DNA of 64,000 nt from assembly GCA_017439235.1 (NCBI GenBank), contig JAFSJN010000019.1, positions 62,001 to 126,000 on the forward strand. Direction: 5' to 3'. A model generated the notes under the pieces. The model made no database searches, was not told the DNA's origin, and worked only from the letters and a program-made list of their open reading frames with translations. Positions within the stretch are counted from its first letter, which is position 1. The number at the start of each line of letters is the position of its first letter. Positions 15,559 through 24,194 of this stretch are shown piece after piece. The position numbers were made by a program, and so were the translations under genes. The DNA is from Paludibacteraceae bacterium (GTDB lineage Bacteria; Bacteroidota; Bacteroidia; Bacteroidales; Paludibacteraceae).

Positions 15559-15953
15559 AGACCTTGCTGCTCATATGGTTGTTCGTGGCTCCGTCTCAGT
15601 TGACGGCGCTGTTTACACAGACGCGACATAGTCCGCTCCTGACGCAAGACCAAGTCTCGCATGGGCGTATGGAGTACCGGGCACCCGATTATCTCCGCTG
15701 GGAATACACCGATCCACAAGCCGTAGTGTGGTTACTGGACGGACGCCATTCGAATATGCGTCCCGAAGCGCGCCGTATGGTGCAGATGATTCTTAAGATG
15801 GTGCGCGGCGAAGTGAACACAGATAATGCTAAGGCGTTTCAACCTTACTTTCAACACGTACAAGTGACCCTCAATAGCGACAGCCTGGCGCAACAAATCG
15901 TACTAACCAATCACGACGAATGGACACGCATAGACCTGATATATGTGCCTTAA
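15555..15953 (+). CDS. LolA-like outer-membrane lipoprotein carrier
   Basis: A 132-residue secreted protein with a signal peptide (first 18 residues). The core (QVSHGRMEYRAPDYLRWEYTDP) matches the beta-rich start of LolA-like proteins found in aryl-polyene clusters. It is shorter than LolA (about 180 residues). It could ferry the hydrophobic pigment through the periplasm. The ATG at 15555 overlaps the preceding TGA; the frame upstream of it belongs to the transporter gene's DNA. Confidence 0.7.
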   Translation: MKTLLLIWLFVAPSQLTALFTQTRHSPLLTQDQVSHGRMEYRAPDYLRWEYTDPQAVVWLLDGRHSNMRPEARRMVQMILKMVRGEVNTDNAKAFQPYFQHVQVTLNSDSLAQQIVLTNHDEWTRIDLIYVP

Positions 15954-17338
15954 TCCCGACCTATAACAACGGGAAGACTATCACGGATGTGGTACTGCGC
16001 ACCTTGCAGGTGATGCACTATGTCATCGTGGTTGTCGATGGCTCGACAGACGATACCCTGTCGCGTTTGCAGGCTGTGCCAATACCGGATACACATACTC
16101 TGGATCTTGTTGTCTTGCCGCGCAATACAGGCAAGGGTGGGGCACTGAAAGCCGGTTTTGACCGTGCGCGCGCTTTAGGCTTCACTTATGCTCTCACCTT
16201 AGACGGCGACGGACAGCATTATCCGGAAGATATACCCGCGATGCTGGAAGGGCTGCGCCTATGGCCGGGCAGTATCATCGTAGGAGCACGAAGTCGCGGA
16301 AACGGACTGGAAGGTCAAGCCCCCCGCAGTTCATTTGCCAATAAGTTTTCCAACTTCTGGTTCACCGTTCAGACGGCAATCCATATGCAGGACACGCAGT
16401 CTGGCATGCGTATCTATCCGTTGGATAAGTTGGGGCACTATCATTGTCTTACCTCGCGCTACGAGGCCGAATTGGAACTGCTGGTCTTTGCCGCTTGGCG
16501 CAACGTGCCTATCCATTCGGTGCCCATACGCGTCTTCTACCCTTCGGAGCAGGAGCGTGTGAGTCATTTTCGCCCCTTTATGGACTTTACCCGCATCAGT
16601 ATACTCAATACCGTGCTCTGTCTCTTGGCTCTTGTGTACGGTTATCCGGCGCGTTATTGGCGCAGCGCCTACTGTGCGTTAGCCTTTGTGGGAGCCGTCA
16701 TCGTGAACAGCATAGGCAATCTCTTTGACCCGCGCAACTTCTTTCCGCGTCTGGGGCGCACGACACGCTGGATTATGCGGCACTTGGCGGATAATCGCTT
16801 TACCATTACTAATCCGGAAGCCTTACCTGACCGGCCGGTGATGTTTATTGCCAACCACTGCTCGATGTACGATGTGGTCTCTATCCTGTCTTGCCGACCC
16901 AAGACGGTGATAGTGGCTGCGCCTTGGGTGTACAAGAATGTGCTCTTCGGACGCTTGGCACAGAAGGCAGGCTATCCTAAGGCTGCTGAAGGAGTAGAAG
17001 CTATCTTGGAGAACTTGCGCACCAAAGTGAAGGAGGGCTATTCGGTACTTGTCTTCCCCGAAGGCACTCGTTCTATGGATGGCGATGTACATACTTTCCA
17101 TCAAGGGGCTTTCTATTTTGCCGAGCAATTACAACTGCCTATCCAGCCTGTGCTCTTTAGGGACATGTATAATCTGCTGAGCAAGGCGGACTTCCGTATC
17201 GGGAAGGCGGACACTACGATGACGTATCTGCCGCTATTGGAACCCGGAGATACACGCTTCGGCGACGCTATACGCCTGCAGGCTAAAGCGATGAAACACC
17301 ATTATCAACAACTTATCCGCACCGATATACAGGCATGA
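15920..17338 (+). CDS. Fused family 2 glycosyltransferase and PlsC-type acyltransferase
   Basis: A 472-residue bifunctional protein. Residues 8-230 form a GT2 domain (PTYNNGKTI, VDGSTDDT, LDGDGQHYPEDI). Two membrane segments lie around 230-275. From about 300 comes a PlsC-type acyltransferase with HX4D (NHCSMYD, His 313, Asp 318) and FPEGTRS. The same fusion is known from flexirubin and aryl-polyene clusters and is thought to decorate or esterify the product at the membrane. The ATG overlaps the LolA-like gene by 34 bp, and the end overlaps the hydrolase gene (ATGA). Confidence 0.83.
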   Translation: MDTHRPDICALIPTYNNGKTITDVVLRTLQVMHYVIVVVDGSTDDTLSRLQAVPIPDTHTLDLVVLPRNTGKGGALKAGFDRARALGFTYALTLDGDGQHYPEDIPAMLEGLRLWPGSIIVGARSRGNGLEGQAPRSSFANKFSNFWFTVQTAIHMQDTQSGMRIYPLDKLGHYHCLTSRYEAELELLVFAAWRNVPIHSVPIRVFYPSEQERVSHFRPFMDFTRISILNTVLCLLALVYGYPARYWRSAYCALAFVGAVIVNSIGNLFDPRNFFPRLGRTTRWIMRHLADNRFTITNPEALPDRPVMFIANHCSMYDVVSILSCRPKTVIVAAPWVYKNVLFGRLAQKAGYPKAAEGVEAILENLRTKVKEGYSVLVFPEGTRSMDGDVHTFHQGAFYFAEQLQLPIQPVLFRDMYNLLSKADFRIGKADTTMTYLPLLEPGDTRFGDAIRLQAKAMKHHYQQLIRTDIQA

Positions 17339-18195
17339 GGCGAGGGATGATCATATTACTGTGGTTGGGTGTTATTACTTGCCTGTCGGCACAAACGATA
17401 CCTCTCTATCCGGATTCCAAAGATCCGGCGCTAAAGAAGGTCACCCTAACCGCATATCCTACGTCAGATACTTCGCAACTCCATCCGGCTATGATTATCT
17501 GTCCCGGCGGCAGTTACAGTTGGTTGGACGAAAAGATAGAAGGGCAGGAGGTGGCCGAGTATTTTGCGCAAAACGGTATACCCTGTTTCGTGCTGCATTA
17601 TCGTGTGGCGAACGTGTCGGCCTATGTGTTGGGTTACCGCGTCTTTGGGTTGGGCAATCGCTGGCCGGTGATGCTGGACGATGCACAGACAGCCTTAGAA
17701 TGGGTATACCGGCACGCTGAAGACTATCGTATAGACACTACGCGCATTGGTGTTTTGGGCTTCTCGGCAGGAGGACATCTGGCTATGAGCACGGAGGTAT
17801 ACAATACTACGGCCTATTGTCCGGCATTTGTATGCGCTATCTATCCGGTAGTGACGATGGCAGACAAACGTTATGTTCACCGGCGTTCGCGTCGAGGAGC
17901 ATTAGGTGTGTGGGGACAGTTTGATAAAACAATGCAGGACAGACTGTCGCTGGAGCGGCATATACCTGAAGGCTGCCCGCCGGTGATGATGGTCAGTTGT
18001 GCGGATGATAAGGTGGTGGACTGGCATAATACGGCCCTTTTAGACTCCGCTTTGACGGCGCATCATATAGAGCATCTTTGGTTGCATTATGCAACCGGCG
18101 GACACGGATTTGGAGTGTCGGCAACCAAAGGAACAGAGGAATCAAGACAATGGAAACAACAATGCAAACAATGGATATTGAATTTGAATCAATAG
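17335..18195 (+). CDS. Secreted alpha/beta hydrolase (BD-FAE-like esterase)
   Basis: A 286-residue exported esterase-type hydrolase. It has a signal peptide (about residues 1-20) and an oxyanion region CPGGSYSWL. The nucleophile elbow is GFSAGG (Ser 144), with an acid in CADDKVVD and a catalytic His in GGHGFG. This matches the bifunctional feruloyl/acetyl-xylan esterase-like branch. Among pigment genes it may trim or transfer an acyl group rather than act on plant fibre, but that is inference. It starts in an ATGA overlap. Confidence 0.8.
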   Translation: MRRGMIILLWLGVITCLSAQTIPLYPDSKDPALKKVTLTAYPTSDTSQLHPAMIICPGGSYSWLDEKIEGQEVAEYFAQNGIPCFVLHYRVANVSAYVLGYRVFGLGNRWPVMLDDAQTALEWVYRHAEDYRIDTTRIGVLGFSAGGHLAMSTEVYNTTAYCPAFVCAIYPVVTMADKRYVHRRSRRGALGVWGQFDKTMQDRLSLERHIPEGCPPVMMVSCADDKVVDWHNTALLDSALTAHHIEHLWLHYATGGHGFGVSATKGTEESRQWKQQCKQWILNLNQ

Positions 18196-18389
18196 AGCGT
18201 ATACGAGCCTATCAGGAAGAGAGACTGCGCGACCAGATCAGTTATCTGGCGGCTCACTCGCCTTATTACAGACAAATGTTCAGCAACGCGGGTGTTCCTC
18301 CTGAAGATATCCGTACGCTGGACGATTTGCAGCGCTTGCCTTTTACCGAGAAGCAGGACCTGCAATTGCATCATGCCGACTTCCTGTGA
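18150..18389 (+). pseudogene. N-terminal piece of an AMP-forming aryl/acyl-CoA ligase, ended by an in-frame TGA
   Basis: Seventy-nine codons (from ATG 18150; 18162 and 18171 are alternatives) match the start of phenylacetate-CoA ligase-like enzymes: RLRDQISYLAAHSPYYRQMF, then LPFTEKQDLQLHHADFL. A TGA at 18387-18389 then stops translation. The very next codon (GTG 18390) continues the same protein in the same frame. It overlaps the hydrolase gene. See the 18390 entry and the findings for alternatives to true decay. Confidence 0.7.
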
Positions 18390-19469
18390 GTGCCCAAAGA
18401 GGATATCGTCGACTATATTACCACTTCCGGCACCTTAGGTGACCCGGTTACCTTTGGATGTAACGAACACGACTTGCAGCGCTTAGCCTATAACGAGCGC
18501 AAATCGTTCGCAGCGGCCGGTCTGCAACGGGGAGACATACTGCAGTTGATGACAACGATGGATAAGCGATTTATGGCAGGCTTAGCCTATTGGTTGGGTA
18601 TCCGCGAGTTAGGTGCTTCTATCATTCGTGTGGGAAATGGTATACCGGAATTGCAATGGGATACCATTCGCCGCTTGAATCCTACTGCTGTGATGTGCGT
18701 GCCGTCGTTCATCCTGCGACTGATAGAATATGCCGAACAGAACGGCATCGACTATCGCCATTCGTCTATTCGTAAGATTATCGGTATTGGTGAAGGCTTG
18801 CGTAATCAAGACCTGTCACTCAATCTATTAGGTCAGCGTATTCACGATAAATGGCCCGAAGTGCAACTGTATGCCACCTATTCGTCTACCGAGATGTCGG
18901 CTACCTTTGCCGAATGTGAATACGGTTGCGGAGGACATATCCATCCGGAATTGATTATCGTAGAGATTGTGGATGACGAGGGACATATCGTGCCGGATGG
19001 TCAACCCGGAGAGGTGGTTATTACTACGCTGGGTGTAGAGACGATGCCTCTGCTGCGCTTTAAGACCGGCGATATAGCAGCTAAACTGACCTCACCCTGT
19101 GCTTGCGGACGTAATAGTTATCGGTTGACTCCCCTTCTGGGACGCAAGAATAACATGCTCAAACTCAAAGGCACCACTATCTATCCGCCTGCTATTAATG
19201 ATGTATTGGACAATACACCGTATGTAGCCAACTATGTTGTCGTCGTGCGCACTTCGGATGCCGGAACAGACGATGTGGTGGTGCGGATAGGATTAAATGC
19301 CGATGCAGCGATGCCGGTAGACAGATACATCAAAGACCTCAAAGACCGCTTCCGCTCCCATCTACGTGTGGCGCCGTCGGTAGAGGTGCTGCCGGTAGAT
19401 GTAATCGCCAAGATTAACTTCCCGGCTAAGAGTCGCAAACCCGTTAAGTTTATTGATGAGAGAAAGTAA
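18390..19469 (+). pseudogene. Main body of the split AMP-forming ligase
   Basis: Three hundred and fifty-nine codons in the same frame as the preceding fragment hold nearly all of the adenylation domain: TTSGTLGDP (phosphate loop), YATYSSTEMS, LRFKTGDIA and the C-terminal FPAKSRKPVKF lysine region. With the 79-codon front part it makes a normal-length ligase (about 439 residues) broken only by one TGA. It could be made from the GTG right after the stop by reinitiation, or the gene may be dead, or the TGA may be an assembly error. Likely role if intact: activate p-coumarate as starter unit. Confidence 0.7.
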
Positions 19470-21623
19470 GTGAAGCATTGGCGTTGGGTCATATTGGGCT
19501 TATGGGTAGTCGTAGCTGCTGTAGGTGCGTCACGATTGCGTTGGAGCGAGAATATCGCAGATTTCCTGCCGCTTAATGCCGAGCAGGAGCGTCAAATGCA
19601 ACTCTACGAGGCACATAGTCACGCCAATCGTATTGTACTTATCGTGTCGTTGGCGGATACCACGCTCACGGAGCCTGATTCGTTGTGCCTATTGGTCGAC
19701 AGAGTACACGAGGCACTGATGCAAGAGGACGATTCGTGGCCGGTGCAGACGCAGATAGATATCGCTCAGACGATGACCGAGGCGCGGCAGGTATATGAAC
19801 ATATTCCGCTTTACCTGCATGCTCCTGACTATGCCTATTTGGACTCGCTGATGACTCGTACCGCCGTGCGTGAAGCGTTGCAGCGTGACTATTCGCTACT
19901 TATGTTGCCTGCATCTCCTATGACGGCTGCTATACCTTATGACCCATTAGGATGGTTTACGCCGGTCGTGCAACAGACTTGCGGAATCAGCACTTCGGAG
20001 CAATTCACCACGTATGACGGATATATGATGACGGCAGATTGGAAGACTGCTTTTCTATTTCTCGACTCTCCTTATCCGTCATCCGAATCGCAACGCAATG
20101 CGCAGTTAGTGGACCGGATAACAAAGGCTGTGGAGGATTATCCCGTTCGGCTGAGCGGAGCACCTGTCATTGCGGTAAGCAACGCCCGTTGTATCAAACG
20201 GGACAGCGTGCTGGCGATGGTAGTAGCTCTGCTGCTGATAGCAGTATTGCTGATGCGCAGTTTGAGCAGTTGGCGCAGCGTTGGGCTGATCATAGCGGCA
20301 GTAGGTTTTGGATTCCTGACCGCTTTAGGACTGATGGGTGTTGTGCATCCGCAGATGTCCCTTATCGTTATCGGTATAGCGTCCGTGATAGTGGGTATAG
20401 CCGTTAACTATCCCCTGCACCTGATTGTACACCGTCAATATACCGATTCGCCGCGTCAGACCTTGCGGGAAGTGGTTCGTCCGCTGGTGATAGGCAATAT
20501 AACTACCGTTGGAGCTTTCCTGACTCTGTTACCTTTGCATAGTACTGCCCTGCGTGACTTAGGCTTGTTCTGTGCGGCGATGCTGGTGGGTACGATAGTC
20601 TTTACGATAGTGTTTCTGCCTTATTGCCGCTTCTCTACACCGCGCTTCGATAGTTATTCACGCACCTCGCGTTGGCTGGACGCTACCTCGCGTTGGCAGC
20701 CCGAAAGACGGCGCTGGATGTGGCTTGGCATCATCGTGGTGTGCACCCTTGTGCTGGGATACTTTGCTCTGCAAGTGCGTTTTGACGGACAGTTGAGTAG
20801 TATCAACTACCTCACGGAACAGCAACGCACCGACTTGCGAACCTTTGCTGCTGCGCCTGATAAAAAGACGGTGGAGGTATTGGTGGAGAATGAAGACCCG
20901 CAAGAGTGTATACAACGCTGGCAAGCTTTCTGTGACGCACACCGTGATTCCGTGCTCACTTGGTTACACGAAGAGTTGGCATCTCTAGGCTTCTGTCCGG
21001 AGGCTTTTGCTCCCTTTGAAAGGCTGATGACGCAAGTGCCGGAGGCGATAGAATGCCCAGTTACCTTACGTCGTATCGGGATGGCTACGGATGCCGCTGA
21101 GACATATATGCAATGTGTGCCGGAAGCCTTTACTTTAGCACGCTTGCAAGAGGCGATGACTGCTTCGCTGAGCGATAATTTCAATCGGATAGGATGGATG
21201 TGTTCGGTATTGGTATTTGTGTTCCTGTGGATTAGTTTCCGGCGACTGAAATATGCCCTTATCGCCTTCTTGCCTATGGCCGTATCGTGGGTGTGGATAC
21301 TGGGCATAATGTCGTTGTTGGGCCTGTCTTTCAATATTGTCAATATCATCCTGGCAACCTTTATCTTTGGACAAGGTGACGACTATACCATCTTTATTAC
21401 CGAAGGCTTGATACAACGCCGACAGACGGGTAGGGAAGTGCTACTGCAATATAAGAATGCGATAGCGTTAAGTGCGCTTATTATGTTTATCGGTATAGGT
21501 ACACTGGTTATCGCGCGTCATCCGGCCTTGTGGAGTCTGGGCATAGTAACTGTTATCGGCATGCTTTGTGTCGTGCTGTTGGCATATATTTTACCACCAT
21601 TATTATTTAGGAATAAGCAATGA
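19470..21623 (+). CDS. MMPL/RND-family exporter
   Basis: A 717-residue membrane protein with the two-repeat RND layout. TM1 is followed by a large periplasmic loop, then a TM2-6 cluster (around residues 250-390), a second loop, and a final TM cluster (around residues 575-712). FIFGQGDDYTIFITEGL is the family's charged membrane motif. Such exporters are a regular part of aryl-polyene clusters and are thought to move the product out of the inner membrane. It starts with GTG immediately after the ligase stop and overlaps the next gene by ATGA. Confidence 0.85.
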   Translation: MKHWRWVILGLWVVVAAVGASRLRWSENIADFLPLNAEQERQMQLYEAHSHANRIVLIVSLADTTLTEPDSLCLLVDRVHEALMQEDDSWPVQTQIDIAQTMTEARQVYEHIPLYLHAPDYAYLDSLMTRTAVREALQRDYSLLMLPASPMTAAIPYDPLGWFTPVVQQTCGISTSEQFTTYDGYMMTADWKTAFLFLDSPYPSSESQRNAQLVDRITKAVEDYPVRLSGAPVIAVSNARCIKRDSVLAMVVALLLIAVLLMRSLSSWRSVGLIIAAVGFGFLTALGLMGVVHPQMSLIVIGIASVIVGIAVNYPLHLIVHRQYTDSPRQTLREVVRPLVIGNITTVGAFLTLLPLHSTALRDLGLFCAAMLVGTIVFTIVFLPYCRFSTPRFDSYSRTSRWLDATSRWQPERRRWMWLGIIVVCTLVLGYFALQVRFDGQLSSINYLTEQQRTDLRTFAAAPDKKTVEVLVENEDPQECIQRWQAFCDAHRDSVLTWLHEELASLGFCPEAFAPFERLMTQVPEAIECPVTLRRIGMATDAAETYMQCVPEAFTLARLQEAMTASLSDNFNRIGWMCSVLVFVFLWISFRRLKYALIAFLPMAVSWVWILGIMSLLGLSFNIVNIILATFIFGQGDDYTIFITEGLIQRRQTGREVLLQYKNAIALSALIMFIGIGTLVIARHPALWSLGIVTVIGMLCVVLLAYILPPLLFRNKQ

Positions 21624-23215
21624 AAAAGAGTTTATTTATCTTGTGGTCGATTATCGTCCTGACCGCTTGTTCGTCCTCGCGTGAGGATATCGTCATCCTA
21701 TTTGACAACGATGTACATTGTGCTGTTGAAGGCTATGCACAGATGGAGTCTTTGCGTGCGCAGATAGAGGACTCGGTGCCTTATGTGGCTGTAGTCTCGT
21801 GCGGCGACTTTGCACAAGGCGATAAGGCCGGTAGTCTGAGTAAAGGCGAGTATATAGTAGATGTGATGAATACTGTGCCGTACGATGTGGTGACCTTAGG
21901 TAATCATGAGTTCGACTACGGGATGAAACAACTTAAGCGTCTGACTTCGCGTCTAAATGCCAAGACCGTATGCTGCAACTTTGGTGATATACGCACCGGT
22001 AAGCAACCGTATAAACCCTATATCATTCGTCGTTATGGCCCAGTCAAGGTGGCGTATATAGGTGTGGCAACGCCGACTACGTTGACGACGTCAACGCCTA
22101 CTAATTTTATGGATAAGGATGGCCAGTGTGTCTATACTTTCTTCCGCGATAGTACGATAGCCTTGGTGCAACAGGCTGCAGACAAGGCCCGGGAACAAGG
22201 GGCAGAATATGTGGTGGTATTGAGTCATTTAGGCGACGATACTGAAGGTGTGAATAGTGTTGACCTGATTCATCATACGCATGGTATCGATGTGGTGTTG
22301 GATGGTCATCAGCATCATGTGCTTAACCAGCGTTTGGCGGATGCGGCAGGTGATTCGGTTATCTTGGCTTCAACGGGATGCTATTTCCGCTATATCGGTC
22401 AACTGACCATTGGTAAAGAGGGAACTAAGCAGGTAGCGTTGATACCTGTATCCAAGCCCTATCGTGGCGAGTATACGCGTACATGCAGGTGTATAGATAA
22501 GGTGCAGCGCAAGTTAGAATGTATCACAGCGCGTGCAGTAGGATTTGCACAGTTGGAGTTGACGATGAATGATGCTAACGGAGAACGTCTGGTGCGTTCG
22601 GGAGAGACTAACTTAGGGGATTTTACCGCTGATGCTATGCGTAAGGTTGCCGGTGCACAGATAGGTGTAGTGAATGGCGGCGGACTGAGAGCATCCTTGT
22701 CGGCAGGAAATGTCAACTATGGTCAGTTGGTCGGTGTATGTCCGTTTAATAATACTTTGTATACCGTAGAAGCGACAGGTCAGCAGATGATAGATGCGTT
22801 AGAAGTAGCGGTGCGGCTGTATCCGGAGGAGAGCGGCGATTTTATGCAGGTGAGCGGTCTAAGGTATACATTTGATGCCTCTGTGCCTTCGTCCGTATGT
22901 CTGGACGAGCGGGGACTCTATATTCCCGATTCGCTGTATGCGCCGTCGGCACGTCGTCGTGTGGTATCGGTAGAAGTACAGGAGGAAGATGGCTCATGGA
23001 CAGCGATAGAACCGCAGAAGACCTATACGGTAGCCGGGTTGAGTTATATCTTAGTATGCGAAGGGGCGGCAGGCATGTATCGTTTTACCAAGCCTTTGCC
23101 CGGAGAACATATTGCAGATACCGAGGTGTTGGCGCGGTATATTGCTATGATAGGAGATACTATCCAAGCGTGCGACTACGCAGAGGCTGCGGGGCGCATC
23201 ACGATTGTACCCTGA
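21620..23215 (+). CDS. 5'-nucleotidase / 2',3'-cyclic phosphodiesterase family lipoprotein (UshA-like)
   Basis: A 531-residue exported lipoprotein (lipobox LTAC, Cys 17). The metallophosphatase domain (about 23-270) shows DNDVH, CGDF, GNHEFDYG, LSHLGDD and DGHQHH metal ligands. The UshA-type C-terminal nucleotide-binding domain follows (NGGGLRAS, YTVEATGQQMIDALE). It would release phosphate from nucleotides outside the inner membrane. An ATGA overlap ties it to the exporter, so it sits at the end of the pigment operon, where it is not a usual member. Its 3' end overlaps the convergent DAHP synthase gene by 17 bp. Confidence 0.87.
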   Translation: MKKSLFILWSIIVLTACSSSREDIVILFDNDVHCAVEGYAQMESLRAQIEDSVPYVAVVSCGDFAQGDKAGSLSKGEYIVDVMNTVPYDVVTLGNHEFDYGMKQLKRLTSRLNAKTVCCNFGDIRTGKQPYKPYIIRRYGPVKVAYIGVATPTTLTTSTPTNFMDKDGQCVYTFFRDSTIALVQQAADKAREQGAEYVVVLSHLGDDTEGVNSVDLIHHTHGIDVVLDGHQHHVLNQRLADAAGDSVILASTGCYFRYIGQLTIGKEGTKQVALIPVSKPYRGEYTRTCRCIDKVQRKLECITARAVGFAQLELTMNDANGERLVRSGETNLGDFTADAMRKVAGAQIGVVNGGGLRASLSAGNVNYGQLVGVCPFNNTLYTVEATGQQMIDALEVAVRLYPEESGDFMQVSGLRYTFDASVPSSVCLDERGLYIPDSLYAPSARRRVVSVEVQEEDGSWTAIEPQKTYTVAGLSYILVCEGAAGMYRFTKPLPGEHIADTEVLARYIAMIGDTIQACDYAEAAGRITIVP

Positions 23216-24194
23216 TACTCTCGTTGTGAATAAGGTGCATGATCTCGCCGACAGTCTGAGGATCTAAGCCTTGTTGCTTAGCCCATTCTAAGCGGCGCTC
23301 CAAGATAAATTGATACCTATCGGGTTGCACGACGGGAAGATGTTTTTCCCGTTTGTGCTGACCTATCTGTCGGCAGACTTCCATTCGGTCTGCGAGGGCG
23401 TCCCATAGGCGTTCGTCTACCTCGTCAATCTCCTTTCTGAGCCATAGCAACTCGCGGTCGTCAGGCTGTGCCAAACCGGGCAGCTGATGGAGGATGTCGC
23501 ACCAGGCTTGTGGCGTAATCTGTTGCTGTGCGTCACTCCAGGCCTCTGCCGGACAGATATGCACTTCGGTCATCAGTCCTTCGTAGCCCAAAGTCTGCGC
23601 CGCACAACATAACGACGCTATGTGGTCGCTCTTGCCACTCATGTGCGAGGGATCCATGACCAACGGTATATTGGGACAAAGCATGCGGAGACGATGCGCC
23701 ATACGCCAGCAAGGGTGATGATTGCAGCCGCGATGAATAGCCCAGATAGCAAAAGGATGAGACGAGGTCTGTGCCTCTAGGAGACGATGTATATTACCAG
23801 CCCATAGTTCGGCATCCTCGTTAACGGGATTCTTGACCCACACACCTTTGGGCGTCTGTGCAGAGGTGGCTATCGCGTCGGCTACGTGTTGCACTAGTAT
23901 GGGATTGGCGCTGCTGCGAGCTCCTATCCACAGGTAGTCGATACCGGCGGCTAAGGCTTGGTGGACTTGCTCGGGTGTGCTGACTTCAGTAGCGACATCC
24001 ATGCCGGTCGTAGCCTTAACTTCTTGCAACCATTTAAGTCCCTCATCACCAATGCCCTGGAAGGTGTCCGGAGAGGTGCGCGGTTTCCATATACCGGCAC
24101 GAAAGATGTCGGCATAGCCCTTGAGGGCTGCGGCCGTTTGCATTACTTGTTCATGCGTCTCAGCCGCACACGGACCTGCTATCAGATAGTTCAC
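23199..24194 (-). CDS. Bifunctional DAHP synthase / type II chorismate mutase
   Basis: A 331-residue fusion. Residues 1 to about 240 are a KdsA-like (type I beta) DAHP synthase: [44 protein letters not shown]. Residues 245-331 are an AroQ chorismate mutase ([30 protein letters not shown]). The pair covers the first step of the shikimate pathway and the branch to Phe/Tyr, and is typical of Bacteroidota. It starts in an ATGA overlap with valS. By feeding tyrosine synthesis it could support the ammonia-lyase of the opposite operon. Confidence 0.9.
   Translation of the reverse strand: MNYLIAGPCAAETHEQVMQTAAALKGYADIFRAGIWKPRTSPDTFQGIGDEGLKWLQEVKATTGMDVATEVSTPEQVHQALAAGIDYLWIGARSSANPILVQHVADAIATSAQTPKGVWVKNPVNEDAELWAGNIHRLLEAQTSSHPFAIWAIHRGCNHHPCWRMAHRLRMLCPNIPLVMDPSHMSGKSDHIASLCCAAQTLGYEGLMTEVHICPAEAWSDAQQQITPQAWCDILHQLPGLAQPDDRELLWLRKEIDEVDERLWDALADRMEVCRQIGQHKREKHLPVVQPDRYQFILERRLEWAKQQGLDPQTVGEIMHLIHNESIRVQS

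Noticed and set aside
18387..18389. Reassignment of TGA as a sense codon
   Set aside because: Many intact genes in the window end with TGA in ATGA overlaps, so TGA is a working stop.
18390..18455. Selenocysteine insertion element after the TGA
   Set aside because: A hairpin (CACC, TTA, GGTG) is about 40 nt downstream, too far for a typical bacterial element, and no selenium genes are visible; kept only as an alternative to test.
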